From the NCBI RefSeq assembly GCF_004331385.1, contig NZ_SJON01000004.1, positions 186,001-250,000 on the forward strand: a stretch of DNA of 64,000 bases, written 5' to 3'. Positions 44,963 to 57,645 of this stretch are shown in pieces. The first letter of the stretch is position 1; each line of letters opens with the position of its first letter. This DNA is from Enterobacter quasihormaechei. GTDB taxonomy: Bacteria > Pseudomonadota > Gammaproteobacteria > Enterobacterales > Enterobacteriaceae. The notes beneath the pieces were generated by a model. The model made no database searches and was not told the DNA's origin. It worked only from the letters and a program-made list of their open reading frames with translations. The translations under genes were made by a program, and so were the position numbers.

Positions 44963-46206
44963 TGCGTTTTTCACTCCCTCGCCTGAGAATGCCGCGCCTG
45001 CCAGGATTTGGCATCCTGGTGTGGCTGTTTGAGGCGCTGAAAGGCTGGGTGATGGCTTCCCGGGATAAAGATTCCGACAGCCTGATCATGTATGACCGTA
45101 TGCTGTTCTGGCTCACGCTGGGGCTGGCAGCAATCGGCTTTATCATGGTCACCTCGGCGTCAATGCCCGTTGGACAACGTCTGGCAAACGATCCGTTCCT
45201 GTTTGCCAAGCGTGACGGGCTGTACATCATTCTGGCGTTCTGCCTGGCGATGATCACCTTACGCCTGCCGATGACGTTCTGGCAGCGGCACAGTACGGCC
45301 ATGCTGATTGCGTCGATTATTATGCTGCTGATTGTACTGGTAGTCGGGAGCTCCGTTAACGGGGCATCGCGCTGGATCGCCTTTGGTCCACTGCGTATTC
45401 AGCCTGCGGAGTTCACCAAGCTTTCGTTGTTCTGCTACCTGGCGAACTACCTGGTGCGTAAAGTTGACGAGGTTCGTAACAACCTGCGCGGCTTCTTAAA
45501 ACCGATGGGCGTGATTCTGGTGCTCGCGATCCTGCTGCTGGCGCAGCCCGACCTCGGTACGGTAGTCGTACTGTTTGTCACAACGCTGGCGATGCTGTTC
45601 CTGGCGGGCGCAAAGCTGTGGCAGTTCATCGCCATTATCGGAATGGGGATCTCGGCGGTTGTGCTGCTGATCCTGGCCGAGCCATACCGTATCCGCCGCG
45701 TAACCTCGTTCTGGAACCCGTGGGAAGATCCGTTCGGCAGCGGCTATCAGCTGACGCAGTCGCTGATGGCGTTTGGCCGCGGCGAAGTCTGGGGGCAAGG
45801 CCTGGGCAACTCGGTGCAAAAACTGGAGTATTTACCGGAGGCGCACACCGACTTCATCTTCTCCATTATTGGGGAAGAACTGGGTTATATCGGTGTGGTA
45901 TTGGCGCTATTAATGGTATTCTTCGTCGCTTTCCGCGCCATGTCGATTGGCCGTAAAGCGCTGGAGATCGATCACCGCTTCTCCGGTTTTCTGGCCTGCT
46001 CAATTGGTATCTGGTTTAGCTTCCAGGCGCTGGTAAACGTTGGGGCCGCAGCGGGTATGCTGCCAACCAAAGGCCTGACGCTGCCGCTGATCAGTTATGG
46101 TGGTTCGAGTCTGTTGATCATGTCGACGGCCATCATGTTTTTGTTACGCATAGATTATGAAACGCGTCTGGAGAAAGCCCAGGCGTTTACACGAGGTTCA
46201 CGATGA
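44962..46206 (+). CDS. ftsW: SEDS septal glycosyltransferase FtsW
   Basis: 414 residues, as in E. coli. Polytopic SEDS protein with a cytoplasmic N-terminal tail (about 45 residues) and about ten membrane segments. It polymerises septal glycan strands with FtsI. Conserved SEDS segments: [19 protein letters not shown] near residue 130, [18 protein letters not shown] near 250, and [16 protein letters not shown] near 295 (the catalytic aspartate is at about 297). It overlaps murG by four bases. Confidence 0.98.
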   Translation: MRFSLPRLRMPRLPGFGILVWLFEALKGWVMASRDKDSDSLIMYDRMLFWLTLGLAAIGFIMVTSASMPVGQRLANDPFLFAKRDGLYIILAFCLAMITLRLPMTFWQRHSTAMLIASIIMLLIVLVVGSSVNGASRWIAFGPLRIQPAEFTKLSLFCYLANYLVRKVDEVRNNLRGFLKPMGVILVLAILLLAQPDLGTVVVLFVTTLAMLFLAGAKLWQFIAIIGMGISAVVLLILAEPYRIRRVTSFWNPWEDPFGSGYQLTQSLMAFGRGEVWGQGLGNSVQKLEYLPEAHTDFIFSIIGEELGYIGVVLALLMVFFVAFRAMSIGRKALEIDHRFSGFLACSIGIWFSFQALVNVGAAAGMLPTKGLTLPLISYGGSSLLIMSTAIMFLLRIDYETRLEKAQAFTRGSR

Positions 46207-47267
46207 ATCAACCGAAGCGGTTAATGGTGATGGCAGGCGGTACCGGCGGACACGTGTTCCCGGGGCTGGCGGTTGCGCACCATTTAATGGATCAGGGCTG
46301 GCAGGTACGCTGGCTGGGAACCGCAGACCGCATGGAAGCCGACCTGGTACCGAAGCACGGTATCGAGATCGACTTTATTCGTATTTCCGGCCTTCGTGGC
46401 AAAGGAATTAAGGCGCTGCTGCTGGCCCCGGTGCGTATTTTCAACGCCTGGCGTCAGGCGCGCGCCATTATGAAGCGTTTTAAGCCTGACGTCGTACTGG
46501 GTATGGGCGGTTACGTTTCCGGCCCTGGCGGACTGGCGGCGTGGTCGCTGGGGATCCCCGTTGTTCTGCACGAGCAGAACGGTATTGCCGGTTTGACCAA
46601 CAAATGGCTGGCGAAAATTGCCACCAAAGTGATGCAGGCTTTTCCGGGAGCATTCCCGAAGGCGGATGTCGTAGGGAACCCGGTGCGCGTGGACGTGCTG
46701 GCGCTGCCGCTGCCGGACGTGCGTCTGGCCGGGCGCGAAGGACCGGTGCGCGTGCTGGTGGTTGGCGGTTCACAGGGCGCACGTATCTTAAACCAGACGA
46801 TGCCGCAGGTTGCTGCAAAACTGGGTGATGCCGTGACCCTCTGGCACCAGAGCGGGAAGGGCGCACAGCAGACCGTTGAGCAGGCCTACGCGACAGAAGG
46901 TCAGCCGCAGCATAAGGTTACTGAATTTATTGATGACATGGCCGCAGCCTATGCCTGGGCCGATGTCGTGGTCTGTCGTTCGGGCGCGCTGACGGTGAGC
47001 GAAATCGCTGCCGCCGGCCTGCCTGCGCTGTTCGTGCCGTTCCAGCACAAAGACAGACAGCAGTACTGGAATGCGCTGCCGCTGGAGAAAGCGGGCGCGG
47101 CGAAAATTTTTGAGCAGCCACAATTTACCGCTGAGGCGGTCGCCACTACCCTGGCGGGCTGGAACCGGGATGTATTACTGGAGATGGCGCAACGCGCGCG
47201 CGCGACCGCTATCCCGGATGCAACGGAACGGGTGGCAAAAGAAGTGAGCCTGGCAGCCCAGGCATAA
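46203..47267 (+). CDS. murG: Lipid II synthase MurG
   Basis: 354 residues (E. coli 355). GT28 glycosyltransferase at the inner face of the membrane that adds GlcNAc to lipid I. Family motifs: [15 protein letters not shown] near residue 9, [11 protein letters not shown] near 100, [12 protein letters not shown] near 188 and [23 protein letters not shown] near 258. It overlaps ftsW by ATGA and is followed by a 59-base gap before murC, the first sizeable gap in the run. Confidence 0.98.
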   Translation: MNQPKRLMVMAGGTGGHVFPGLAVAHHLMDQGWQVRWLGTADRMEADLVPKHGIEIDFIRISGLRGKGIKALLLAPVRIFNAWRQARAIMKRFKPDVVLGMGGYVSGPGGLAAWSLGIPVVLHEQNGIAGLTNKWLAKIATKVMQAFPGAFPKADVVGNPVRVDVLALPLPDVRLAGREGPVRVLVVGGSQGARILNQTMPQVAAKLGDAVTLWHQSGKGAQQTVEQAYATEGQPQHKVTEFIDDMAAAYAWADVVVCRSGALTVSEIAAAGLPALFVPFQHKDRQQYWNALPLEKAGAAKIFEQPQFTAEAVATTLAGWNRDVLLEMAQRARATAIPDATERVAKEVSLAAQA

Positions 47268-47326
47268 TTCTCGCAGCGCGTGTTGCGCTGCACGATTTTT
47301 TTGAAGTAGTCGATGGCGTTTAGAGA

Positions 47327-48802
47327 ATGAATACACAACAACTGGCAAAACTGCGTTCTATCGTGCCCGAGATGCGTCGCGTCCGGCACATTCACTTTGT
47401 CGGCATCGGTGGTGCCGGCATGGGCGGTATTGCCGAAGTGTTAGCTAACGAAGGCTATCAGATCAGCGGGTCTGACCTGGCGCCAAACCCTGTTACGCAG
47501 CAGCTGGCGTCGCTTGGGGCGACTATCTATTTCAATCATCGCCCGGAAAACGTGAGCGATGCGAGCGTGGTGGTGGTATCCAGCGCCATCTCCGCAGATA
47601 ACCCGGAAATCGTTGCGGCGCATGAGGCGCGCATTCCGGTGATCCGTCGCGCGGAAATGCTGGCGGAACTGATGCGTTTCCGTCACGGCATTGCGGTGGC
47701 CGGTACGCACGGCAAAACCACTACCACGGCGATGGTTTCCAGCATTTATGCGGAAGCGGGTCTCGATCCGACGTTCGTCAACGGTGGTCTGGTGAAAGCC
47801 GCTGGCGTACATGCGCGTCTGGGTCACAGCCGTTATCTGATTGCGGAAGCGGATGAGAGCGACGCGTCGTTCCTGCATCTGCAACCCATGGTGGCGATCG
47901 TCACCAATATCGAAGCTGACCATATGGATACCTACCAGGGCGACTTCGAGAACTTAAAGCAAACCTTTATTAATTTCCTGCACAACCTGCCGTTTTATGG
48001 CCGTGCGGTAATGTGCGTGGACGATCCGGTGATCCGCGAGCTGCTGCCGCGCGTCGGGCGTCAAATCACCACCTATGGTTTCAGCGAAGACGCTGACGTA
48101 CGCGTAGAAGATTACAAGCAGATTGGTGCGCAGGGGCATTTCACCCTGGCACGTCAGGACAAAGACCTGCTGCGTGTCACCCTGAACGCGCCGGGACGCC
48201 ACAACGCCCTGAATGCGGCTGCGGCCGTAGCGGTTGCGACAGAAGAAGGCATTGACGATGAGGCGATCCTGCGCGCGCTGGAAAGCTTCCAGGGAACGGG
48301 CCGTCGCTTCGACTTCCTCGGTGAATTCCCACTGGAGCCGGTAAACGGTAAGCCAGGTTCTGCGATGCTGGTAGACGACTACGGTCACCATCCGACCGAA
48401 GTGGACGCCACCATCAAAGCGGCACGCGCGGGTTGGCCAGAAAAGAATCTGGTTATGATCTTCCAGCCGCACCGTTACACGCGTACCCGCGATCTGTACG
48501 ACGATTTTGCCAACGTGCTTTCGCAGGTCGATACCCTGCTGATGCTGGACGTTTATGCCGCAGGCGAAAATCCGATTCCGGGTGCGGACAGTCGTTCTTT
48601 ATGTCGTACCATCCGTGGACGAGGTAAAGTGGATCCTATTCTGGTCCCCGACCCGGCACAGGTAGCAGAAATGCTTGCCCCGGTCCTGACAGGCAACGAT
48701 CTGATCCTGATTCAGGGTGCGGGAAATATCGGCAAAATCGCCCGTACCTTAGCTGAAATCAAACTGAAGCCGCAAACTCAGGAGGACGAGCGTCATGGCT
48801 GA
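47327..48802 (+). CDS. murC: UDP-MurNAc L-alanine ligase MurC
   Basis: 491 residues, as in E. coli. It adds L-alanine to UDP-MurNAc, opening stem-peptide synthesis. N-terminal [18 protein letters not shown] near residue 22, P-loop [14 protein letters not shown] near 124, [12 protein letters not shown] near 173 and [10 protein letters not shown] near 350 are the MurC landmarks. It overlaps ddlB by eight bases; GGAG precedes the ddlB start inside its tail. Confidence 0.98.
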   Translation: MNTQQLAKLRSIVPEMRRVRHIHFVGIGGAGMGGIAEVLANEGYQISGSDLAPNPVTQQLASLGATIYFNHRPENVSDASVVVVSSAISADNPEIVAAHEARIPVIRRAEMLAELMRFRHGIAVAGTHGKTTTTAMVSSIYAEAGLDPTFVNGGLVKAAGVHARLGHSRYLIAEADESDASFLHLQPMVAIVTNIEADHMDTYQGDFENLKQTFINFLHNLPFYGRAVMCVDDPVIRELLPRVGRQITTYGFSEDADVRVEDYKQIGAQGHFTLARQDKDLLRVTLNAPGRHNALNAAAAVAVATEEGIDDEAILRALESFQGTGRRFDFLGEFPLEPVNGKPGSAMLVDDYGHHPTEVDATIKAARAGWPEKNLVMIFQPHRYTRTRDLYDDFANVLSQVDTLLMLDVYAAGENPIPGADSRSLCRTIRGRGKVDPILVPDPAQVAEMLAPVLTGNDLILIQGAGNIGKIARTLAEIKLKPQTQEDERHG

Positions 48803-49715
48803 TAAGATTGCTGTCCTGTTTGGCGGCACCTCCGCCGAACGCGAGGTTTCTCTGAATTCGGGCGCTGCCGTGCTGGCGGGCCTGCGTGAAGGGGGCGTCG
48901 ACGCGCACCCGGTTGATCCGAAAGACGTAGACGTTACGCAGGTGAAAGCGATGGGCTTCGATAAAGCCTTCATCGCGTTGCACGGTCGCGGCGGTGAAGA
49001 CGGCACGTTACAGGGGCTGCTGGAGCTTATCGGTATGCCGTATACCGGCAGCGGCGTGATGGCATCTGCCATCTCTATGGATAAACTGCGCAGCAAACTG
49101 CTGTGGCAGGGCGCGGGCCTGCCCGTTGCGCCATGGGTTGCACTGACGCGTCGCGAATATGAATTAGGCCTGTCGGACAGCATTAATACACGCATTGCCG
49201 CGCTGGGCTTACCGGTTATTGTTAAGCCGAGCCGCGAAGGGTCGAGCGTGGGAATGTCCAAAGTGGATAAAGCTGGCGATTTAGCGTCCGCTTTAGCATT
49301 GGCATTTCAACACGATGAAGAAGTATTGATTGAAAAATGGCTCAGCGGGCCGGAATTTACCGTCGCGATGCTTGGCGAAGAAATTTTACCGTCAATTCGC
49401 ATCCAACCTGCGGGAGTCTTCTATGATTATGAGGCGAAGTATCTCTCTGATGAGACGCAATATTTCTGTCCTGGTGGCCTTGAAGCAGAACGCGAAGCCG
49501 AATTACAGTCTCTGGTGCTTAAAGCCTGGAATGTTCTGGGATGCCGTGGCTGGGGACGCATCGACGTGATGCTCGACGGTGACGGGCAATTTTATCTGCT
49601 GGAAGCAAACACGTCTCCGGGTATGACCAGCCATAGCCTTGTGCCAATGGCGGCGCGTCAGGCAGGAATGAGTTTCTCGCAGTTAGTCGTACGTATTCTG
49701 GACCAGGCGGGCTGA
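48795..49715 (+). CDS. ddlB: D-alanine--D-alanine ligase DdlB
   Basis: 306 residues, as in E. coli DdlB. ATP-grasp enzyme making the D-Ala-D-Ala dipeptide used by Mur[15 protein letters not shown] at residue 9, [13 protein letters not shown] near 62, [14 protein letters not shown] near 145 and [20 protein letters not shown] near 270 are family motifs. The tyrosine in [12 protein letters not shown] region indicates a D-Ala-D-Ala rather than D-Ala-D-Lac enzyme. One base separates it from ftsQ. Confidence 0.98.
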   Translation: MADKIAVLFGGTSAEREVSLNSGAAVLAGLREGGVDAHPVDPKDVDVTQVKAMGFDKAFIALHGRGGEDGTLQGLLELIGMPYTGSGVMASAISMDKLRSKLLWQGAGLPVAPWVALTRREYELGLSDSINTRIAALGLPVIVKPSREGSSVGMSKVDKAGDLASALALAFQHDEEVLIEKWLSGPEFTVAMLGEEILPSIRIQPAGVFYDYEAKYLSDETQYFCPGGLEAEREAELQSLVLKAWNVLGCRGWGRIDVMLDGDGQFYLLEANTSPGMTSHSLVPMAARQAGMSFSQLVVRILDQAG

Positions 49716-49716
49716 T

Positions 49717-50556
49717 ATGTCTCAGGCTGCATTGAACACGCGCAACCGCGAGGAAGAAGAATACACTTCTTCGCGCCGGAGTAATGGTACGCGTCTTGCA
49801 GGTATCATCTTCCTGCTCGGAGTGCTGTGCACCGTGTTTATCAGCGGCTGGATGGTGCTGGGCTGGATGGAAGACGCGCAGCGGTTGCCGCTGTCGAAGC
49901 TGGTGGTGACCGGGGAGCGTCACTACACGCGTAACGATGACATTCGCCAGTCTATTCTGGCACTGGGGTCGCCTGGCACCTTTATGACGCAGGACGTCAA
50001 CATTATTCAGAGTCAGATTGAACGTCTGCCCTGGATTAAACAGGCGAGTGTCAGAAAGCAATGGCCTGATGAATTGAAGATTCATCTGGTTGAATATGTG
50101 CCGATTGCGCGTTGGAATGATCAGCATATGGTTGACGTCGACGGAAATTCGTTCAGCGTCCCGAGCGATCGTGTCAACAAGCAGAATTTACCGATGTTGT
50201 ATGGCCCGGAAGGCAGCGAAAACGAAGTCTTGCAGGGTTTTCGTGAGATGGGGCAGGTGCTGGCTAAGGATCGTTTTGCGTTAAAAGAAGCTGCGATGAC
50301 GGCGCGCCGCTCCTGGCAGTTGACGCTTACGAACGGCATTAAGCTTAACCTTGGCCGCGGCGACACAATGAAACGTCTGGCGCGTTTTGTAGAACTTTAC
50401 CCGGTTTTACAGCAGCAGGCGCAGACGGATGGCAAACGGATAAGCTACGTTGATTTGCGCTATGACTCAGGCGCAGCAGTCGGTTGGGAGCCGGCTCCGG
50501 TCGAGGAACCTAATCAGCAACAGAATCAGGCACAGGTACAGGCAGAACAACAATGA
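49717..50556 (+). CDS. ftsQ: Divisome protein FtsQ
   Basis: 279 residues (E. coli 276). Cytoplasmic N-terminus (about 25 residues), one membrane segment ([21 protein letters not shown], about 29-49), a POTRA domain (about 58-126; [20 protein letters not shown]) and a beta domain that binds FtsB. The C-terminal tail after about residue 262 is glutamine-rich ([17 protein letters not shown]) and slightly extended. Its stop overlaps the ftsA start as ATGA. Confidence 0.97.
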   Translation: MSQAALNTRNREEEEYTSSRRSNGTRLAGIIFLLGVLCTVFISGWMVLGWMEDAQRLPLSKLVVTGERHYTRNDDIRQSILALGSPGTFMTQDVNIIQSQIERLPWIKQASVRKQWPDELKIHLVEYVPIARWNDQHMVDVDGNSFSVPSDRVNKQNLPMLYGPEGSENEVLQGFREMGQVLAKDRFALKEAAMTARRSWQLTLTNGIKLNLGRGDTMKRLARFVELYPVLQQQAQTDGKRISYVDLRYDSGAAVGWEPAPVEEPNQQQNQAQVQAEQQ

Positions 50557-51809
50557 TCAAGTCGACGGACAGAAAATTGGTAGTAGGACTGGAGATTGGC
50601 ACCGCGAAGGTTGCCGCTTTAGTAGGGGAAGTTCTGCCCGACGGTATGGTCAATATCATTGGCGTGGGCAGCTGCCCGTCCCGTGGTATGGATAAAGGTG
50701 GGGTAAACGACCTTGAGTCGGTGGTGAAATGCGTTCAGCGCGCCATCGACCAGGCTGAATTGATGGCAGATTGCCAGATTTCCTCTGTCTATCTGGCCCT
50801 TTCTGGTAAGCACATCAGCTGCCAGAATGAAATCGGTATGGTGCCGATTTCCGAAGAAGAAGTGACGCAGGAAGACGTTGAGAACGTTGTCCACACGGCG
50901 AAATCCGTGCGCGTTCGCGACGAGCACCGTGTGCTGCATGTGATCCCGCAGGAATACGCGATCGACTACCAGGAAGGCATCAAGAATCCGGTCGGTCTGT
51001 CGGGCGTACGTATGCAGGCAAAAGTGCACCTGATCACATGTCACAACGATATGGCGAAGAACATTGTAAAAGCCGTTGAACGTTGTGGCCTGAAAGTTGA
51101 CCAACTTATTTTCGCCGGTCTTGCCGCGAGCTATTCCGTGCTGACCGAAGACGAACGTGAACTGGGCGTCTGTGTGGTGGATATTGGTGGTGGTACAATG
51201 GACATGGCTGTCTATACCGGCGGTGCGTTGCGCCACACCAAAGTGATCCCGTATGCCGGGAATGTGGTGACCAGCGATATCGCTTACGCCTTTGGTACGC
51301 CACCGAGCGACGCAGAGGCGATTAAAGTGCGCCATGGTTGCGCGCTGGGCTCTATCGTCGGCAAAGACGAAAGCGTTGAAGTGCCGAGCGTAGGTGGGCG
51401 ACCGCCGCGCAGCCTGCAACGCCAGACCCTGGCAGAGGTGATTGAGCCGCGCTATACCGAGCTGCTCAACCTGGTCAACGAAGAGATTTTGCAGTTACAG
51501 GAACAGCTTCGCCAGCAGGGTGTGAAACATCATCTCGCGGCGGGGATTGTATTAACCGGCGGGGCAGCGCAAATTGAAGGTCTTGCGGCCTGCGCTCAGC
51601 GCGTGTTCCATACGCAGGTGCGTATCGGTGCGCCGCTGAATATTACCGGTTTAACGGATTATGCTCAGGAGCCGTACTATTCAACGGCGGTGGGCCTGCT
51701 GCACTACGGGAAAGAGTCCCATTTAAGTGGTGAAGCAGAGGTGGAAAAACGCGTCTCGGTGGGGTCGTGGGTCAAACGACTTAACACCTGGTTGCGAAAA
51801 GAATTTTAA
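50553..51809 (+). CDS. ftsA: Actin-like division protein FtsA
   Basis: 418 residues (E. coli 420; two residues missing before the C-terminal helix, [12 protein letters not shown]). It tethers FtsZ to the membrane and recruits later proteins. Actin-fold ATP motifs: [15 protein letters not shown] at residue 12, [17 protein letters not shown] near 208 and [10 protein letters not shown] near 333. The amphipathic membrane-targeting helix at the C-terminus ([16 protein letters not shown]) is present. Sixty bases before ftsZ. Confidence 0.98.
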   Translation: MIKSTDRKLVVGLEIGTAKVAALVGEVLPDGMVNIIGVGSCPSRGMDKGGVNDLESVVKCVQRAIDQAELMADCQISSVYLALSGKHISCQNEIGMVPISEEEVTQEDVENVVHTAKSVRVRDEHRVLHVIPQEYAIDYQEGIKNPVGLSGVRMQAKVHLITCHNDMAKNIVKAVERCGLKVDQLIFAGLAASYSVLTEDERELGVCVVDIGGGTMDMAVYTGGALRHTKVIPYAGNVVTSDIAYAFGTPPSDAEAIKVRHGCALGSIVGKDESVEVPSVGGRPPRSLQRQTLAEVIEPRYTELLNLVNEEILQLQEQLRQQGVKHHLAAGIVLTGGAAQIEGLAACAQRVFHTQVRIGAPLNITGLTDYAQEPYYSTAVGLLHYGKESHLSGEAEVEKRVSVGSWVKRLNTWLRKEF

Positions 51810-51869
51810 TTTTTTAAGAGACCGGAGAGAATTAGCGGTCTCGGGCGACAGGCACAACGGAGAGAAACT

Positions 51870-53021
51870 ATGTTTGAACCAATGGAATTAACCAACGACG
51901 CGGTGATTAAAGTCATCGGCGTCGGTGGCGGCGGCGGTAACGCCGTAGAGCATATGGTGCGCGAGCGCATTGAAGGTGTTGAATTCTTCGCGGTGAACAC
52001 CGATGCACAGGCACTGCGTAAAACGGCTGTTGGCCAGACCATTCAGATCGGTGGTGGCATCACCAAAGGTCTGGGAGCAGGGGCTAACCCGGAAGTGGGC
52101 CGTAACGCGGCTGAAGAAGATCGTGAAGCGCTGCGCGCTGCACTGGACGGTGCTGACATGGTCTTCATCGCAGCGGGTATGGGCGGCGGTACAGGTACCG
52201 GTGCAGCACCCGTTGTGGCGGAAGTCGCAAAAGATTTAGGTATTCTGACCGTTGCTGTCGTGACCAAGCCTTTCAACTTTGAAGGCAAGAAGCGTATGGC
52301 TTTCGCGGAGCAGGGTATCACCGAGCTGTCCAAGCACGTGGACTCTCTGATTACCATCCCGAACGACAAGCTGCTGAAAGTGCTGGGTCGCGGTATTTCT
52401 CTGCTGGACGCCTTTGGCGCAGCAAACGACGTGCTGAAAGGCGCGGTTCAGGGTATCGCTGAACTGATTACCCGTCCTGGTCTGATGAACGTTGACTTTG
52501 CAGACGTTCGCACCGTGATGTCCGAAATGGGCTACGCGATGATGGGTTCTGGCGTGGCAAGCGGCGAAGACCGTGCGGAAGAAGCGGCTGAAATGGCGAT
52601 CTCTTCTCCACTGCTGGAAGATATCGACCTGTCCGGTGCGCGCGGCGTGCTGGTCAACATCACCGCTGGCTTTGACCTGCGTCTGGATGAGTTCGAAACC
52701 GTGGGTAACACCATCCGTGCGTTCGCCTCTGACAACGCGACCGTGGTAATCGGTACGTCACTTGATCCGGAAATGAACGACGAACTGCGTGTGACTGTTG
52801 TCGCCACCGGTATCGGTATGGACAAGCGTCCTGAGATCACCCTGGTAACCAACAAACAGACTCAGCAGCCGGTGATGGATCGTTACCAGCAGCACGGTAT
52901 GGCGCCTCTGACTCAGGAGCAAAAACCGGCGGCGAAAGTGGTGAACGACCCGACACCACAAACGGCAAAAGAGCCAGATTATCTGGATATCCCGGCGTTC
53001 CTGCGTAAGCAAGCTGACTAA
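51870..53021 (+). CDS. ftsZ: Tubulin-like division ring protein FtsZ
   Basis: 383 residues, as in E. coli. GTPase that polymerises into the division ring. GTP-binding signature GMGGGTGTGAAPVVAEV near residue 105, T7 loop NVDFADVRTVM near 207, then a linker (about 317-368, rich in Q, K and P) and the conserved C-terminal peptide DYLDIPAFLRKQAD that binds FtsA, ZipA and ZapD. ZapD is encoded further right in this window. Confidence 0.99.
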   Translation: MFEPMELTNDAVIKVIGVGGGGGNAVEHMVRERIEGVEFFAVNTDAQALRKTAVGQTIQIGGGITKGLGAGANPEVGRNAAEEDREALRAALDGADMVFIAAGMGGGTGTGAAPVVAEVAKDLGILTVAVVTKPFNFEGKKRMAFAEQGITELSKHVDSLITIPNDKLLKVLGRGISLLDAFGAANDVLKGAVQGIAELITRPGLMNVDFADVRTVMSEMGYAMMGSGVASGEDRAEEAAEMAISSPLLEDIDLSGARGVLVNITAGFDLRLDEFETVGNTIRAFASDNATVVIGTSLDPEMNDELRVTVVATGIGMDKRPEITLVTNKQTQQPVMDRYQQHGMAPLTQEQKPAAKVVNDPTPQTAKEPDYLDIPAFLRKQAD

Positions 53022-53101
53022 GAATTGGCTGGAATTTGGGGATTTGCGCTCTTTGTGCTAAACTGGCCCACCGTTAGTGATATACACTCTCGGTTGGATA
53101 G

Positions 53102-54040
<939 letters not shown>

Positions 54041-54066
54041 CGGTTAAACCCGTTTCGTAAGAAAAG

Positions 54067-54110
54067 CGACTGGTTCACCTGGTACTCTCTCCGACCAGGG
54101 AAGCCAGTCG
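54067..54110 (+). terminator. Long hairpin after lpxC
   Basis: CGACTGG (54067-54073) pairs with CCAGTCG (54104-54110), enclosing a second pair (CCTGGT / ACCAGG). T-rich sequence TTTCTATTTC follows. It probably separates the dcw transcript from secM-secA, as a terminator or partial one. Confidence 0.6.
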
Positions 54111-54321
54111 TTTCTATTTCTGCCTTTCTTTGATTTGCCCCTCTCACCCCTGGCGCGTGTCAGGTGCCGAATAACGGTGTGTTCGCTGCATTATTGACCG
54201 TTTTTACCTGCTGCAAGGTGTCATTCCTGCTGCCGTGTATTGGCTTTAGTGGTAATATCTGGGCGCTAAAAAAAGAATAACTGAATTCAGCCTGCACCGG
54301 CGGGCGAACGTGGTGGAGCAA
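54111..54321 (+). other. lpxC-secM intergenic region
   Basis: About 210 bases with no recognised gene. It must hold the start signals for secM. No clear sigma-70 promoter pair was found; TGGTAATATCTGGGC at about 54250-54264 is AT-rich but unconvincing. Confidence 0.4.
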
Positions 54322-54825
54322 GTGAGCGGAATACTGACGCGCTGGCGACAATTTGGCAGACGTTACTTCTGGCCGCATCTCTTATTAGGGATGGTCGCGG
54401 CGAGTCTCGGCTTGCCTGTGCTCAGCAACAGTGCAGACGCGGCAACGCCAGCACGTTCCACGACGACCAAACACGATCTCACCACGCGGGTTAATTTTAC
54501 TAATCTCGCCTGGCTTGAAGCTAGCCGTCGTCCCAATTTCTCCGTTGATTACTGGCAGCAACACGCCATTCGCACGGTTATCCGCCATCTGTCGTTCGCG
54601 ATGGCGCCGCAGACGATGCCCGTTGCTGAAGAAACGCTGCCGGTTCAGGCCCAGCATCTTGCCCTGCTCGATACGCTTAATGCGCTGCTGACGCAGGACA
54701 ATCAGCCGCCTGTGGCCGTAAGCCAGACGGCACAAACCGATTTTGTTCCCCCTTCCTCCTTCTCTGTTTCGACATGGATTAGCCAGGTTCACGGCATCCG
54801 TGCCGGGCCTCTGCGCCTCAGCTAA
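54322..54825 (+). CDS. secM: Secretion monitor SecM (arrest peptide)
   Basis: 167 residues from the GTG at 54322, matching the E. coli start ([15 protein letters not shown]); the frame is open four codons earlier at another GTG. A long signal peptide ([20 protein letters not shown]) is followed by a diverged middle. The arrest sequence FxxxxWIxxxxGIRAGP is complete as [17 protein letters not shown], ending four residues before the stop. Stalling there opens the secA ribosome site when export is slow. The middle region differs from E. coli in sequence and length, as expected for a protein whose only job is stalling. Confidence 0.95.
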   Translation: MSGILTRWRQFGRRYFWPHLLLGMVAASLGLPVLSNSADAATPARSTTTKHDLTTRVNFTNLAWLEASRRPNFSVDYWQQHAIRTVIRHLSFAMAPQTMPVAEETLPVQAQHLALLDTLNALLTQDNQPPVAVSQTAQTDFVPPSSFSVSTWISQVHGIRAGPLRLS

Positions 54826-54883
54826 ATTAATCTTTTTCAATACCTTAATTTATCTGCCCGTCTGGGGCGTTTGAGAATTTATT
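54826..54883 (+). promoter_or_regulatory. secM-secA translational control segment
   Basis: 58 bases that end GGGGCGTTTGAGAATTTATT before the secA ATG, nearly as in E. coli. In E. coli this RNA folds to hide the secA ribosome site until SecM stalls. The start-proximal part is conserved; I did not verify the full stem. Confidence 0.65.
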
Positions 54884-57589
54884 ATGCTAATCAAATTATT
54901 AACCAAAGTTTTTGGTAGTCGTAACGATCGTACCCTGCGCCGTATGCGCAAAGCTGTAAACGTCATCAACGGTATGGAACCGGCGATGGAGAAGCTCTCT
55001 GATGATGAGCTGAAGGCGAAAACTGCGGAGTTCCGCGCGCGCCTGGAAAAAGGCGAAACCTTAGAAAGCCTGATCCCGGAAGCCTTTGCCGTCGTTCGTG
55101 AGGCGAGTAAGCGTGTGTTTGGCATGCGTCACTTCGACGTACAGCTGCTGGGCGGCATGGTGCTCAATGAGCGCTGCATCGCGGAAATGCGTACCGGTGA
55201 AGGTAAAACCCTGACCGCTACGCTGCCGGCCTACCTGAACGCGCTGACCGGGAAAGGCGTTCACGTTGTTACCGTCAACGACTACCTGGCGCAGCGTGAC
55301 GCCGAAAACAACCGTCCACTGTTCGAATTCCTCGGCATGACCGTCGGCATTAATATGTCCGGCCTGCCGGCACCTGCCAAGCGTGAAGCCTATAACGCGG
55401 ATATTACTTACGGAACGAACAACGAATACGGCTTCGACTACCTGCGCGACAACATGGCGTTCAGCCCGGAAGAGCGCGTCCAGCGTAAGCTGCACTATGC
55501 GCTGGTGGATGAGGTTGACTCCATTCTGATTGATGAAGCGCGTACCCCGCTGATCATCTCCGGCCCGGCCGAAGACAGCTCCGAGATGTACCGTAAAGTC
55601 GACAAAATCATTCCACACCTGCTGCGCCAGGAGAAAGAAGACTCCGATACCTTCCAGGGTGAAGGTCACTTCTCCGTGGATGAAAAAGCGCGCCAGGTGA
55701 ACCTGACCGAACGCGGTCTGGTGAAAATCGAAGAGCTGCTGGTGGCTGAAGGCATTATGGAAGAGGGCGAGTCCCTGTATTCCCCGAGCAACATCATGCT
55801 GATGCACCACGTGACCGCCGCACTGCGCGCGCACGCGCTGTTCACCCGCGACGTTGACTATATCGTGAAAGACGGTGAAGTCATCATCGTCGATGAACAT
55901 ACCGGTCGTACCATGCAGGGCCGTCGCTGGTCCGATGGCCTGCACCAGGCCGTGGAAGCGAAAGAAGGCGTGGACATTCAAAACGAAAACCAGACGCTGG
56001 CATCCATCACCTTCCAGAACTACTTCCGTCTGTACGAGAAGCTGGCGGGGATGACCGGTACCGCAGATACCGAAGCGTTTGAATTCAGCTCTATCTACAA
56101 GCTGGATACCGTGGTGGTGCCAACCAACCGTCCAATGATCCGTAAGGACATGCCGGACCTGGTATACATGACCGAAGCGGAAAAAATTCAGGCGATCATC
56201 GAAGATATTCGCGATCGCACTGCGAAGGGACAGCCAGTACTGGTGGGGACCATCTCCATCGAGAAATCCGAAGTGGTGTCTAACGAGCTGACCAAAGCGG
56301 GCATTAAACACAACGTACTGAACGCTAAGTTCCACGCAAAAGAAGCGGATATCGTAGCTCAGGCGGGTTATCCGGCTGCCGTGACCATCGCCACCAACAT
56401 GGCGGGTCGTGGTACCGATATTATGCTCGGCGGTAGCTGGCAGGCTGAAGTCGCAGAGCTGGAAAACCCAACGCCAGAGCAGATCGCGCAGATCAAAGCC
56501 GACTGGCAGGTGCGTCACGACGCGGTGCTGGCATCCGGTGGTCTGCACATCATTGGTACCGAGCGTCACGAATCTCGTCGTATCGATAACCAGCTGCGTG
56601 GCCGTGCGGGCCGTCAGGGTGATGCCGGTTCTTCCCGTTTCTACCTGTCTATGGAAGATGCGCTGATGCGTATTTTCGCCTCTGACCGCGTGTCCGGCAT
56701 GATGCGTAAACTGGGCATGAAGCCCGGCGAAGCGATTGAGCACCCGTGGGTGACTAAAGCGATTGCCAACGCCCAGCGTAAAGTGGAAAGCCGCAACTTC
56801 GATATTCGTAAGCAGCTGCTGGAATATGATGACGTGGCCAACGACCAGCGTCGTGCAATCTACACCCAGCGTAACGAACTGCTGGACGTGTCTGACGTGA
56901 GCGAAACCATCAACAGCATTCGTGAAGATGTGTTCAAAGCCACTATCGACGCGCACATTCCGCCGCAGTCTCTGGAAGAGATGTGGGATATCGAAGGCTT
57001 GCAGGAACGTCTGAAAAATGACTTCGACCTCGAGCTGCCAATCAAAGAGTGGCTGGACAAAGAGCCTGAGCTGCACGAAGAGACGCTGCGCGAGCGTATC
57101 TACGAAACCGCGCTGGACGTCTACAAGCGTAAAGAAGAAGTGGTTGGCGCTGAGATGATGCGTCACTTCGAGAAAGGCGTTATGTTGCAGACGCTGGATT
57201 CCCTGTGGAAAGAGCACCTGGCGGCAATGGATTACCTGCGTCAGGGTATCCACCTGCGTGGTTATGCGCAGAAAGATCCGAAGCAGGAGTACAAGCGTGA
57301 ATCCTTCGCCATGTTTGCTGCCATGCTGGAATCGCTGAAGTATGAAGTCATCAGCACCCTGAGCAAAGTTCAGGTGCGTATGCCGGAAGAGGTGGAAGCG
57401 ATGGAGCAGCAGCGTCGTGAAGAAGCTGAGCGTCTGGCGCAGATGCAGCAGCTGAGCCACCAGACCGATGAAAGCGAAGCCGCAGCGGCAATCGCCGCGC
57501 AGACGGGCGATCGTAAGGTCGGTCGTAACGATCCTTGCCCATGCGGTTCCGGCAAAAAATACAAGGCGTGCCACGGTCGCCTGAGCTAA
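54884..57589 (+). CDS. secA: Preprotein translocase ATPase SecA
   Basis: 901 residues, as in E. coli. Motor that drives unfolded proteins through SecYEG. Walker A in [15 protein letters not shown] near residue 104, Walker B/DEAD region [17 protein letters not shown] near 207, second RecA motifs [15 protein letters not shown] near 503 and [16 protein letters not shown] near 567. The C-terminal zinc site [14 protein letters not shown] is intact and binds SecB. Translation is coupled to SecM stalling upstream. mutT follows after a terminator. Confidence 0.99.
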   Translation: MLIKLLTKVFGSRNDRTLRRMRKAVNVINGMEPAMEKLSDDELKAKTAEFRARLEKGETLESLIPEAFAVVREASKRVFGMRHFDVQLLGGMVLNERCIAEMRTGEGKTLTATLPAYLNALTGKGVHVVTVNDYLAQRDAENNRPLFEFLGMTVGINMSGLPAPAKREAYNADITYGTNNEYGFDYLRDNMAFSPEERVQRKLHYALVDEVDSILIDEARTPLIISGPAEDSSEMYRKVDKIIPHLLRQEKEDSDTFQGEGHFSVDEKARQVNLTERGLVKIEELLVAEGIMEEGESLYSPSNIMLMHHVTAALRAHALFTRDVDYIVKDGEVIIVDEHTGRTMQGRRWSDGLHQAVEAKEGVDIQNENQTLASITFQNYFRLYEKLAGMTGTADTEAFEFSSIYKLDTVVVPTNRPMIRKDMPDLVYMTEAEKIQAIIEDIRDRTAKGQPVLVGTISIEKSEVVSNELTKAGIKHNVLNAKFHAKEADIVAQAGYPAAVTIATNMAGRGTDIMLGGSWQAEVAELENPTPEQIAQIKADWQVRHDAVLASGGLHIIGTERHESRRIDNQLRGRAGRQGDAGSSRFYLSMEDALMRIFASDRVSGMMRKLGMKPGEAIEHPWVTKAIANAQRKVESRNFDIRKQLLEYDDVANDQRRAIYTQRNELLDVSDVSETINSIREDVFKATIDAHIPPQSLEEMWDIEGLQERLKNDFDLELPIKEWLDKEPELHEETLRERIYETALDVYKRKEEVVGAEMMRHFEKGVMLQTLDSLWKEHLAAMDYLRQGIHLRGYAQKDPKQEYKRESFAMFAAMLESLKYEVISTLSKVQVRMPEEVEAMEQQRREEAERLAQMQQLSHQTDESEAAAAIAAQTGDRKVGRNDPCPCGSGKKYKACHGRLS

Positions 57590-57603
57590 GACTTAACTAC
57601 TCG

Positions 57604-57631
57604 AAAAGGCGCAGACTTCTGCGCCTTTTTT
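57604..57631 (+). terminator. Terminator between secA and mutT
   Basis: AAAAGGCGCAGA / TCTGCGCCTTTT, a 12-base perfect stem with a tiny loop, then further Ts. It lies 14 bases before the mutT ATG, so it should limit secA read-through into mutT or act as an attenuator. Confidence 0.88.
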
Positions 57632-57645
57632 ATGGACGTGACACG

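Noticed and set aside
55061-57574. 837-codon open frame on the minus strand opposite secA
   Set aside because: Same explanation: secA is complete and highly biased in codon use, and the antisense product is F/H/V/Q-rich without any family motif or a ribosome site.
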